Made by a program: the position numbers and the translations under genes. DNA of 64,000 bases from Rhynchopus sp. YZ270_cl-10 (taxonomy: Eukaryota > Euglenozoa > Diplonemea > Diplonemida > Diplonemidae). The notes under the pieces were generated by a model that was given only the letters and a program-made list of their open reading frames with translations, searched no databases and was not told where the DNA came from. Location: assembly GCA_964035575.1 (NCBI GenBank), contig OZ037926.1:62001-126000 (forward strand), in the 5' to 3' direction. Positions 52,953 through 63,505 of the stretch are shown here, one piece after another (position 1 is the first letter of the stretch; every line of letters starts with the position of its first letter).

Positions 52953-53380
52953 AGAATGCGCATCATGCGCATGATGCGCATAATGCGCATAATTGTGTTA
53001 TGCGCATGTTTTTTGTGTGTTTTTTTTATGTCATGCGCATACAAAAAAACAAAAGTGGATGCGCATATTTTTTTGTGTTTTTCTTCATGCGCATGTTTTT
53101 TTGTGTTTTTTTGGTATGCGCATAGCACGTATGCATACCAAAAAAACACAAAAAACATGCGCATCTTAGAAAAACACACAAAAAATATGCGCATCAGAAT
53201 GCGCATAATGCGCATAACGCGCATAACGCGCAAAATTTTGTGTGTTTTTCTAAATGCGCATATTTTTTTGCTGTTTTTTTTAATGCGCAAAATTTTGTGT
53301 TTTTCTCTTAGAAAAAACACAAAAAAATATGCGCATGACAATTTGTGTTTTTTACACAATTTGCGCATGATGCGCATTCT
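52953..53380. mobile_element. Foldback element built from ATGCGCAT palindromes
   Basis: Starts AGAATGCGCATCATGCGCA and ends with its inverse. Between lie roughly 25 copies of the 8-bp palindrome ATGCGCAT, spaced by TTTTTTGTGTTTTT-type tracts in both orientations. There is no coding capacity; the frames reading MRIMRMMRIM are translated repeat. Confidence 0.7.
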
Positions 53381-54571
53381 GTATCTATGGAATAAGATTG
53401 TACCTTTTTTTTTTGCAGGAGACGGGAAAACAGAGAACAAAAAAAAACAAAATTCAGATACTTCCATTCAGGAGAACAGAAAGTATTTGAGAGATAAAAA
53501 AATACCTGAAAACACATCATAACAGATACGAGATATGCACGTTGCTCCCAATCTTCCAAAATTTTAGTAGTAAGTAAATCCTGGAGAGCAACGAAGCGGT
53601 ATGTTGCCGGAGCGAGGGAATCAGAGACTCCGTCCAATTCTATTTTTTTACATACTGTGGGTGTTATAACGTTATAACACCCACAGTATGTTTTTATTTG
53701 AAGACGTGTATAGACTACCTGGCTCTTTTTTTTATCGCGTGAACTCCACGCCTTTTGATATATTGTTGGCAGTGTGTAGCCTCGGTTGTGTTGTCACAGT
53801 TTGTGCAAATCTCCACTTTTGTTGTTGTATCGACGAATATCACTTTACACCTACTGGAAGAAAGATCTGTACTCAATGTCGGCCTTTTTGAAGCCTTTTT
53901 TGTACCTTTTTTTGATATGGTGTCAACAATTCACTTTCCACTTTTGTTCAGCGACTGGTCTGGGCCCCCATTGCCTTCGCCCCAGAAGCTCGAAAAATCA
54001 GGTCCCAATAAAAACATTTGAAGGGAACCCCATTGGGAGAGTAAGAAGGACCTTATGAATTGTTACTAGTAAGAGAGTAGTGTTTTTTTTTGTTTTTTTG
54101 TAGTTTCGACAATCACCTGTCCGAGGACGGGTTCTGTACACAAAGTCGCCCGAAGGCTAATGAATTTCAAAGGTATAGATGCAGATCATCCTCAAACCCA
54201 AAGAAATTACTTTTAAGTTTTTTTTGATAAATTGTTGGGGTAGTGTAGTTGCCTCGGTTGTGTTGCCACAGTTTGTGCAATCTCCACTATTTTTTTTGCC
54301 GGAAAGGAGAGAAAAAAAAGAGGAAAAGTTTGTAAAAGATGAACCTACCAAACAAAACCTTGGCAGTGATTGGGTCACCTGAAAAAGAAAGCAATATGTG
54401 AAGTGGATTTTTTTTTTGTGCCAAAACACAAGAAAGGACGCAACTGAACAACACAAAAAGTGTTTTTTTGACAAATTGTCTTTTTTTTATTGTGTGAAAA
54501 AGGTTATGAACAGTATTCAAAAGTGTTTCCTAAGATGCAGAACATTGTGTTTGAAAGCAAGAAAGTCAGTA

Positions 54572-54647
54572 CCGTATTTCGTACAAAGTATCGACCGTAA
54601 AAAAAGGTCGAACATTAATACGGTCGATAATTTTTGTACGAATACAG
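54572..54647. mobile_element. TA-flanked CCGTATTTCG foldback element
   Basis: CCGTATTTCGTACAAAGTAT ... GTACGAATACAG, imperfect arms, TA at each flank. Confidence 0.45.
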
Positions 54648-55473
54648 TAGTTCGCAAGGGCGGAACGTTGTCAAATGAATACATTATTATGTTTGTATGC
54701 GTACTAAACGTTGATCTTACTCAATACGGAAAGCGTTCTGGTTTACAACTTTTTTTTTTTTGGACTCAAAAAAAGGGGGTCGAATTATTTCAGAACAAAA
54801 CCAAAGATTTAAAAAGAACACCTGCTGATAAGATAAGCCATCCTTCACGATACTCCAAGCATCGTGAAAGTGTGACCACGTTTGTTTGTTATAAATCCTT
54901 TTATTGAACAAAGAAAAAAAGTCCGATCACAATATTTTTTCGTTGATCATCTGATTATCCGTTTAGTGAAGCTTACAGACGTTCTTCACTATTTTAAAAA
55001 AAAATCGCTTTTGGACAGTTACACGGCAGTCAAATAAATGAGTCGACATATGGTTTCAATCGCCTTTTGGGTGTTTTTTTGGGGACCATACCCGGCTATT
55101 GTAAGCCAACGGTAAAACCACAAGTCAAGTCATTTTACTTCACCGTTGTGTACACAACGTACAAAAGGATAAGGCAAAAAGGCCGTTTTCTTTTTTTTTT
55201 TTGGGATAAAATCAAGGTGGGTCCCCAACAAAAAATCCACACCAAAAAAACGTGGTGTTTGGAAATAGGGGTTTACTGTAGTGGGATTTTAAAAAAAATC
55301 GGACAAAAAAAGGGGGAATGTTTTTATCCCCCTTTATCTCGTCCAACACCCTCTAAAAGGAGGTCGGAACACACATTACAATAATTGTGCGCTTTTTATG
55401 TTTCTAACCTCGTCTCCATTGAAGACATATTTGGTAGAAAAAGAGTTTCAATAAAAGGGTAAAAATACAGCCA

Positions 55474-55653
55474 CAAAAAAAAGATCGGGTCTTTTGTTTG
55501 TGCGCTCAAAGCCGGGAAAACAAAAAGGTGAAAAAATGTGTTAAACTGAAGTACGGTTGTTGTGGTTAATTGAGTACTCCAAGAAAACAAGCAAGCTTCT
55601 GTTTTTTTTCAATCCGTTTTGTTTGCCCTGCAGCGCTGCCTCCAATCTTTTTA
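55474..55653. repeat. ~190-bp dispersed repeat, copy 3
   Basis: Closely similar to copy 1 at 44724-44912 through its whole length, including GGTTGTTGTGGTTAATT and CAAGCAAGCTTCTGT. Confidence 0.6.
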
Positions 55654-55689
55654 GAATTGACAACAAGTTGTTTTATCAAAAAAAAGAGA

Positions 55690-55734
55690 CAAATTCATAT
55701 ACTTTCAAATAAAATTTGAAAGTATATGAATTTG
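55690..55734. repeat. Perfect 21-bp arm palindrome around ATACTTTC
   Basis: Arms 55690-55710 and 55714-55734 are exact inverse copies with a 3-bp spacer. The core CATATACTTTC matches hairpin family E. Confidence 0.8.
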
Positions 55735-55750
55735 TTTACTGGGGGGGGGG

Positions 55751-56141
55751 CTAATACAAGAGGTACTGCTAATACAAGAGGTATGCCTAATACAAGAGGT
55801 ACTTTGAAATCGCGATTTTCACGATTTTTTACCGGCTAATACAAGAGGTACTTTATTCTTTCCTTCATTTGACTTGATCACTTTTTTTCAAAAAAATAAA
55901 TCGATGGTGTCAAATGAAAGGTTTGCTCAAAATCTTTCAATTGCGGCCAGGTACGATCTAAAAGTTGAAAAATTTCCCGTGTTACTGGTTGGCGAGAGTA
56001 AAAATCCAGAAAAAAAATTAGCAAAAATCCAGGAAAAAAAAGCTAATACAAGAGGTACCTCTTGTATTAGACTTCCACCTAAAAAAAATTTTTTTAGGTG
56101 TAAATTCTTACGCCTAATAGAAGAGGTACCTCTTGTATTAG
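55751..56141. repeat. Direct and inverted copies of CTAATACAAGAGGTACC
   Basis: Direct copies start at 55751, 55769, 55787 and 55836. A perfect 28-bp palindrome made of two copies lies at 56043-56070, and a near-perfect one at 56114-56141, followed by a C run. Confidence 0.85.
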
Positions 56142-57440
56142 CCCCCCCCCCCCCCCCCCCCCCCCCAGTAAAAGAGAACAAAAAAAGTTTGAAGGTGCAC
56201 AACGCCTCACCGTACATCGGCGGACGCAGGGCACTGCTTTACCCCGCGGGTTCTCGAATGAGAAGGTTATCGAACCCCCCCAGAGCGCACTTCATACATA
56301 CAAAAAAATGTTTTTTTTTGAAGATGGATGTGTGTATCGTGCACACCCACAAACAACACATCTACTTTTTAAAAGTATCAATATGGTGCTATCCGGGGGG
56401 GGGCAGGGTTTCACAAAAGTGCAATCCTATTCACAACTTTTCACAACTATGTTGGTGTGATCACCCAAACGGATTCTCCGTGGTTCCCCCGGAAGGTGCT
56501 CCGCAAATCTTAATATAGCCCGAAACAGTTCTCCGTGGTTCCGTGGGTTGTCCGTACCCCCTGAATCACACCATATGTGGGTACATAGTTGTGAAACGTT
56601 GTGAAAACTTGTGAAACCCCGCCCCCTCGGATAGCACCAGTATCTCAACATATGCATTCAACAAATTGAATAGCATAGGAATGGGGATCAACAAAAAATT
56701 TCAAAAAAAAAAAAAAATCTAACGTGGCAAAAACAACCATACAAAAGAACGATCGGAAGAGTGTACATAAAGAGGTGGGTGGTTTGGGTGGGAACGGTGG
56801 GACGACGGTAGGGACGTGGGGTAAAAAAAGGGAAGGGTAGAAAAGCAGAGAAAAAAAAGATGAACCTAAGCACCCCGACCTAGTCATCTGGAGGGGATGG
56901 GGGAAAGAAGAAAAAAGCTGCAGATGACGCCTCTCATAGTCACTCTTTTTTTAAAGAGATTTGCCGTACAAATATGGCTGTAGAAATAGGCCAATTTTTT
57001 TGTGAAAATGGGGGTCGGGGACCTTGTATTTAGAAAAATTGCTGGGTAATTTTTTTCCAAAAAAAATGACGTATTTGGACGTTTTCGCGCTCGATCTTCC
57101 CAAACAAAAAAAAACCAACAGCTATTTTTCACAACCTGGTCTGGTTACTTTACCCACTCAGCCAAAAAGTGGGATTTTCCAAAACTGATTCTTGTATTTG
57201 AGGGCGTTGTTTTTGCTCTAATTGCCCGAAATAGCGTTTTTCGAACCGAATGACCCCCTCCTCTGAGTTCACCATATTTTTGCTCGATTTATTTAGTGGA
57301 GTAGAACCCCACTAAACAGCTATTTAAACCCGAAAACACACATTCAAAATAAATAGTGTTAAAAAAATCTACGGGGGAGGGAGGGAGGAGCACCCCATTT
57401 ATTTTTTTAGGAAAATAAAAAAAATTTGTAGGAATCTGGA

Positions 57441-57574
57441 TGGTGTTACGGAACAACTATCAAGAACATGTCAAGGACATGTCAAAAGCATGTCAAAAAC
57501 ATGTCAAGAACATGTCAAGAACATGCCAAGGACATGTCAAGGACATGTCAATATAGACCCCCTCCGGAACACCA
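57441..57574. mobile_element. GGTGTTCCGG-ended element with AACATGTCAAGG array, copy 3
   Basis: Inverted ends TGGTGTTACGGAAC and the reverse of CCGGAACACCA enclose about nine copies of a 10-12-bp unit containing CATGTCAA. The junction CAATATAGACCCCCTCCGG is shared with the 42.9-kb copy. Confidence 0.6.
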
Positions 57575-59029
57575 TAGGATAAAAAAAAAGAAGAAAAGTT
57601 TATAAGATGATCCTAAGCCTCTCGTGCTTAGTCACCTTATAAAAAAATGAAATAGACACCCTTGAAAGAATGAACGCATGTTGTTAACTTCATGCATATT
57701 CATCTAATAAGGAAGCCCTAAAGAAAGAACAGTTTTGTTTGATTATAGGCTAAAGAAAGAAAAAGGTTTATAAGATGAACCTAAGCCTCTCTCTGTGCTT
57801 ATGGGGGAAAAAAACAACATCGTTGTCAGGAAAAAAAACAGAACCAGAAAAAAAGAGAGCGAGAGAGAGCGAGGGTCGAAGGGTTTTTTGTTGGGGGTGT
57901 TTTGAAACACACACATACAAAAAAAAAATGCTTCGGGTGAAGAAAAAAAGAAAAAGAGAACAAAAAAAAAGTCATTGTTAAAACAACGTCTCAGTCAGCA
58001 AAAAAACACACTTTCCCCATATTGAATAGTATGCCTTTTCATATAAAAATAGGAAGATCGGTAGGTAAGTAAAGTTGTTTTTCGTTGATTGCACAAAATC
58101 CTCCTGTTTGAGGGATGATTTGGCGACCGTACCCGGTAATACTATTTCTCCTTTTAAAGCAAGCTTCGTAGGAATAAAAAAAAACGCTTTGTTTGTAGTG
58201 TGGAACGTTTAAAAAAACGGGCCGCGCTACCTGATGGGGTAGGGTCTAAAAAAAAGTGCAAAAACATCGCAAACAAGAACCTGAAGAGATATAAAAGGGG
58301 GAAAGCTGGAAGATGAATGTGCCTCAATGTGCAGACAGCGCCTTGTCGTATCTTATTGTTTCACAATTACATTTTCTATTCTACTGAATGGAAAGTATAT
58401 GAAATAATATAAGAAAGACAGATGCATGTGTTAGTACGTTGTCTCGCAACGAACAGGTACAGGACAGAACACATCGTTTCTAAGAACTACCTAGTAGCGT
58501 GCTTTTTAGTCATATTTATCAGAAACATGATGTTAACTGAACCAGTACTGCTGTTGTGAAAAGAAGAAGAAAATTTTATAATGACCGCAAGCCTCTCATG
58601 CTTAGTCACCTAAAGAATGGGTGCACCACGGCAAAGCAAATACTTCGACTTTGTGGTTTCACCGTTGTCTCACAACAGTGAAACGTGAAACCACAATTCA
58701 AGTCTTTTACTTCACCGGGCGATTCATCTTCAAATAGTAGCTTATATTGTGTCTGTAGTTCTTTTTTTTTGGGGGGGGGCTCTGTCTGGGGGTAAAAGTG
58801 GGAAATGATTTCATTCCAATGATGCTATTTTACTTTATTTTTGCGAGGAAAAGAAAGAAACATTTGAACTCTTGTAGTGAGTGACATAGATGGAGGTCCG
58901 GCCGAGTCGGCCCGACTTTTTGGAAAATAGAGAAACAATATTCACCTATTTTTCTGCGCCCAGATCGAAAAAACCAAAATCCTAGAAAAAGCCCCTGAAT
59001 TTCTACAAAATAATATCAATCACTCATAT

Positions 59030-60590
59030 CTACGGGACATTCACCAGGTCGGGGACAGGAGGGACGACGTAGCCGTGCTGGCTGATGTGCAGCCCTCTTT
59101 TGTGAACGTTGAAGCATGGGTGCGCGAGCGCCTGTGTGGAGGGTTTGGGGGAAAATGGAACTTGCAAATTGGGGGGGAAAAGCGCAAAATTAACACACCT
59201 CATCAGCTGTGTAGCGGTCTTCGGGGCTGGGCTGGAGAAGGTTCTCAAGGAGGTCTACGCTGAGTGCCTCCATTTTGGGGAAACATTGTTGGAAGTCGCC
59301 ACGACGCCACTTCGGGAACTCGCGTCTGAAGAACGGAAGCGTCTCGACACCGTCCCACACAGCGTTCGTCGGCGTCCCGCAGAGACGGAAGATCTTGAAC
59401 AGGCAGTCGACCTCACAGTCGCCGCCGAACAGCGGGCGGCCCAGCGACATCTCACCCATCATCGCACCGACACTCCAGATGTCCACCAGCGGGGTGTAGT
59501 TCCGCAGCCCCAACAGCAGCTCTGGGCTGCGGTACCACAACGTCACTGTCTCGGGTGTACAGTGCTCCATTGGGTACTGGAAGGCGCGCGCCAGACCGTA
59601 GTCCGCGATTTTGAGGGTCAACGACTTTTTGATGATAAGGATGTTCTGTGGCTTGAGGTCTCTGTGGATGACACGCCTGTCGTGGCCGTATTTGACGCCT
59701 GAGAGGAGCTGGAAGACGAAGGAGTTGAGCAGTGTTGGCGTGATGGTGTTGTTCTGCAGGTAGTGCGAGAGCTCGCAGTCCGCGTGCTCAAGCACAATGT
59801 TGAAGAACCTGCCCTCCACCAGCACGTCCTTCACGGGAATGATGTTCTCATGGTTCAGCTCCTTCAGCGCAGAGATCTCACGCAACGTTGACGAAGGGAT
59901 GCCTTCGTCCACGTACTCGCTTTGGCTGCGCTTCATCGCAACCGTCTCCTTTGTGAAGTTGTTGAACGCCTTGTACACAGAGGCGAAGGTCCCGCTGCCC
60001 AGCTTCTGCTGCATCGTGTAGGCAAACACCACGTACACCGAGCAGCCGTGTGTGAACCCAGCCTCTTCAACAGTGTCCGTCGCCTTGAGGTCCTTGTCGT
60101 CCAGGCGCAGGCGGAACACAGACTTTGTCTGAAGCAAGGGGACGAGCTGCACCTGAAGCATTTCAATAGTAGCGTTGATTCGGATCTGCAGCGTGCCGAG
60201 CACCATGTTGGTGCCGTCGCATTTCAGGACGAATTCGACGATTGGTGGTGTATCGGCCTCAGGTGCCTGCAGGGCGGGTGGTGGTGAAACTGGTGCTTGT
60301 GCTTGTGGTCGTGCTTGTGGTTGTGGTTGTCCGTGGGTCTGCGCTGGATGTGTCTGGGCTGGGGGTGCAGCGGGGGCATTTTGTGCCGCGTGTGTGCCAC
60401 CCCCTGTGAACGGTGCTGCAGTCGGGTTCAAGGTGTTAGTCGGTTGTGGCTGTGGCTGTGTCTGTGTCTGTGGTGGTGCCTGCGGTACACTGTACTGCTC
60501 ATAGGCTGCGGGTGGCGCGAAGTTGTTTTGGTGTGCGTAGGCACCGTTGCTAGCATTGGCAGCAGCGTGTGCGTGCTGGTGGGGGTGCAT
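59030..60590 (-). CDS. CDK-like protein kinase with N-terminal ubiquitin-like domain (paralogue 2)
   Basis: Two exons, 59199-60590 and 59030-59131, joined across a 67-nt intron with a GTGTGT donor; 497 residues. The start is the ATG at 60590 (MHPHQHAHAAAN). Another in-frame ATG at 60758 would add 56 residues. Residues 1-115 are Gln/Pro/Thr/Ala-rich. Residues 117-189 fit a ubiquitin-like beta-grasp (VEFVLKCDGTNMVLGTLQIR, VFRLRLDDKDLKATDTVEEA, GCSVYVV). The kinase domain follows at once: GSGTFASV, Lys220 in AMK, IPSSTLRE helix, HRDLKPQN, DYGLARA (Tyr for Phe in DFG) and TPETVTLWYRSPELLLG. The catalytic residues are kept. Its last exon (ALAHPCFNVHKRG) mirrors paralogue 1, with the intron at the same place, so the genes are duplicates. 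Confidence 0.88.
59338..59555 (-). repeat. Gene-conversion tract shared with 48174-48391
   Basis: Counterpart of the tract in paralogue 1; one mismatch in 218 bp. Confidence 0.9.
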
Positions 60591-60776
60591 GTTGCTGTCC
60601 TGGTGTTGTGTGCGTGTTATGGTTGTTGTGTTTGTGCTTTTTGTCCACCACACTCCCTCACGGCAAGGTTTGACCCGATCTTGTATCGTTTGTTTTTTTT
60701 CCGTTTGTGTCCTTTCTGTGGGAGGGGGTGTGGAGGAGGGAGAGGGGGAAGGTGGCATCAGGTCTTTTGAAAGCGA

Positions 60777-61286
60777 ATGAGAAAGAGGCGAACGAACACC
60801 TTTTGCAGTGTTGTTTGTGCTGAGCTGGTGAGTGCGGCGACTTTGTGTGATGTGCGAATCTTGTTTTTTTCTGTTGCATCTCAGGATTCTGATTGGAAAA
60901 AGAAATCTCGCCGCGCGCTTTCGAACAGCGCCCTGAACGCAGAGGTATTCTGCAGGCGAGCAACGCACCTCCGTTGGGATCCACATCCAACAAAGAGATT
61001 GAATGAAGTGTTCGACAAGGCAGCAACACACTGGCTTACCATGCGCCGCCGTCGGCTCTATCCGCAAAAGCGAGGCACCGCTTCGAAGACGAAGACCTCC
61101 CTTCTCGAGGCCTTCAGGTGTATAGCAGCTAAGAGGAAGAGGAAGGGCTGCTTGGGGAAGATATTGAGGACATTTCAGACAGTGCTGTATGCCGTCTCTC
61201 TTGCTTGTTTGTTTGTTCTTGTGTGCTGCTGTGTAATGGTGTGGTATAAAGGCAGTCTGTCTCCTGAATGTTGCTGTGCTTCATAG
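60777..61286 (+). CDS. Putative small single-pass membrane protein (low support)
   Basis: The only candidate gene on the plus strand. ATG at 60777; the frame runs 169 codons unspliced. A possible 57-nt intron (60828-60884, GTGAGT...CATCTCAG) would shorten it to 150 residues without changing frame. The product is Arg/Lys-rich (DSDWKKKSRRALSNSALN; MRRRRLYPQKRG; AAKRKRKGCLGK) with one hydrophobic segment near the C-terminus (VLYAVSLACLFVLVCCCVMV). GC-rich codon use resembles neighbouring genes. It diverges from the kinase, with 186 bp between starts, implying a shared promoter region. No family is recognised. It may be spurious. Confidence 0.4.
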   Translation: MRKRRTNTFCSVVCAELVSAATLCDVRILFFSVASQDSDWKKKSRRALSNSALNAEVFCRRATHLRWDPHPTKRLNEVFDKAATHWLTMRRRRLYPQKRGTASKTKTSLLEAFRCIAAKRKRKGCLGKILRTFQTVLYAVSLACLFVLVCCCVMVWYKGSLSPECCCAS

Positions 61287-61585
61287 GCAAATTGCCAATA
61301 TTATTAAGTGTCGTCATCCGTAATGCGAAGATGTGTTTGAATGGGGTCCTCTCGCAGATGCTCGGCGTACGTTTGGCCACAAAGAGAACCGCCGCACTAG
61401 AGTCTGCTCCGTTTCTGCTGAGGTGGTCTTTGTCAGAGTGAGCTGAGAAATGTTTGTCATCAGAGTCGATCAAACTAGAAGGAAACGTTGAAAAGGTTTG
61501 TCGGAAACAGGGGCAAAGTATCCCCAGTGTTACACCTTCCAACATATGCACCAAGAACTTGGAACGGGGCCGTTTTGAAGAAAAA

Positions 61586-62024
61586 CAAGTAATTGCTATC
61601 GGAAAAAAAACGGGGTGTGGTGTGGAACTCCATCCTGTAGAAATAATCTACAACACGCCCAGCATTCTGCTCTTCTGCAGGTATGCTAACGCTCTTCGTA
61701 CGCTGCCAGACCCACTGGGACGCCAGCATCTGAAACGTTCAAGAAGGGGGGCTGTCCTCTTCGTCCAGCACCATCTGCTCGATAGCGTTGTTGGACGCCC
61801 GCTCGGCAGGCTCGGCGTGGTCCAGCTCGTTTTTGCCCACAGGCTCCCCACATTGTCGTCGTCGTTGGAGCAGTGCGGAAGGAACACAGAATGCACAGAC
61901 TACAACACATCGATCACACCAGGCGCATCAGCACCTCCAGCAAATCGCCAGGATGCTACGGTGGTTTCGAAAATCGCGCGGAGTTTTCCACAGCACACCC
62001 CGCTTTTTTCTTAGCAATTACTTG
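61586..62024. mobile_element. 439-bp element with ~45-bp inverted ends and gene-like middle
   Basis: CAAGTAATTGCTA plus about 30 further bases (AAAACGGGGTGTGGTGTGGAA) at the left are mirrored at the right (CCACAGCACACCCCGC ... TAGCAATTACTTG). The middle is GC-rich and open on both strands but matches no family I know. No clear target duplication. Confidence 0.5.
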
Positions 62025-63471
62025 TCCTTGTTGTTATTGTTGTTTTCAACCACCTTCCTTCAACCCTTGTAGGATCAGTTGTTATTTTTTTCGCGAAAAC
62101 ATGAAATTACACATTTCAAGAGAACAAATTAAAAAGGGTCCTTATTTGCATTTTTGGGCTCCGCCCGTGCAGTGGTGGGGTCAATCTCGAAAATTGGACA
62201 ATTTTTTGATCACTTAAATTTTGAGAAATATGAGCCCGGTTCCTTATACGTGGGGCCCATTTTTGGCTAAAATTTTCCTCAAAATCTGGTTTTGTAAAAT
62301 TGACCCTTTACTCCCCCCCCACATCGATTTCAATACTATACCTTACTTCACCTACGGTTACCCTTACAGGGGGGTGAAGGAAGGTAAGTTGAAAAAAGTG
62401 CCGGGTGGCATTTTCCCTCTTTTTCTGGTTCAGTACACACAGAACAATGTATTTGTCTTTTGTTCCAGTTTGCATTCTGGGAAAATGCAGTGCGTTTTTA
62501 TAATTATTGGCAAAAAGGATGGGTACTGGACGTGTGGCATCTTTGTCGAGACAGCCGAAGCACACACTAAGAATAAGCAATCGGTGGTGTAAAAATTTGT
62601 TGTTTTTTTCCTGGTGAAAATAGTTAAAATTTCATCAGAGAAAAGAAAGTGAAGTTGATATTGTGCGAACGCCTCTGGGACGCAGGCACAGACAAAGACA
62701 AAGAAAATCAAAAGTTGAGAGGTGCCACATGTGAGCACAAGGTGTACATGTAGGACAACAACACATCTGAAAAATAAATAAACAAAAACGTAGAAAAGAA
62801 AGGGAAAACAGTAAACAACCTGAAAAAATGAATATGCCTCATTGTGCGCAGACACATCTCAGGTGAGTGGTGCTAGACAAGTTAGTTAGGCTTGTGGTTG
62901 TAGTTGTGTGGCAGAACAGCGCACTGTATGTTTGCAAAAAAGTTCTTTAAAATCAGATTTCAAAGCATTTCAAAGTACAATAAACAAGAATTTACTGAGG
63001 GCGAAAGGGTTAAATACAAGATACCCAATCTGTGCAGACACAGCGATCTTACATTTACCCCCCAGTAAACGACACGAGGAAGTCAGAAGTCAGTACCGTA
63101 AGGTGCGATCAGGGAACACACGTTCACGGTTGCGACGAAGGCCGCAAGGGCTCTTAAGAAGACGTTCAGATAAGTAGAAAAGTTAAGTGACAGTGCAAAC
63201 GTCCCTGCAGATGAGAACACTGCCACCCCTTTTCAGCGTAGAAGAGGGGAAGGGGGGAAGGGGTTCGAAGAAAAGTGGAAAACGGAACACACAAAGAAGA
63301 GAACAAACAATAAACGTTTTGTGAATGTCACTGTGTTCGTCAGCCTAGGAAAAAAAAAACGTTTTTTTTTTTTTTTTTTTTTTGAGATGATTTCAGAACA
63401 CGACGGGGGTGGGGCAACGACTCAATATAGGGCGAATACGCATTCGCCTTCTAGGTATGCCTAGCCTGGCT

Positions 63472-63505
63472 CCCCACCCCCCTAGCCTAGGCTAGGGGGG
63501 TGGGG
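63472..63505. repeat. Perfect 34-bp palindrome
   Basis: Reads the same on both strands; centre CCTAGG, outer arms CCCCACCCCCCTAG. No spacer. Confidence 0.9.

Larger units (their letters stand above)
49361..59029. other. 9.7-kb gene-free region of repeats
   Basis: AT-rich. It has a 20-odd G run (about 50529-50548), a long C run (about 56142-56166), and hairpin copies at about 49872, 50440, 50557, 50592, 50744, 51104, 53457, 56319, 56857, 57604, 57772, 58310 and 58579. It also holds several foldback elements listed separately. Long frames here, such as those at 52949-53522, are translated repeats. No gene is supported. Confidence 0.55.

Noticed and set aside
52953-53380. CRISPR-like array
   Set aside because: The repeats are short palindromes with near-identical AT spacers inside a foldback element in a eukaryotic genome.
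52949-53522. Frames reading MRIMRMMRIM and its antisense
   Set aside because: Translated ATGCGCAT palindrome repeats.
62221-62592. 123-codon plus frame
   Set aside because: No domain, and its N-terminal part begins beside the dispersed GCATTT/CCGCCC motif. Possibly an exon of something, but unsupported.
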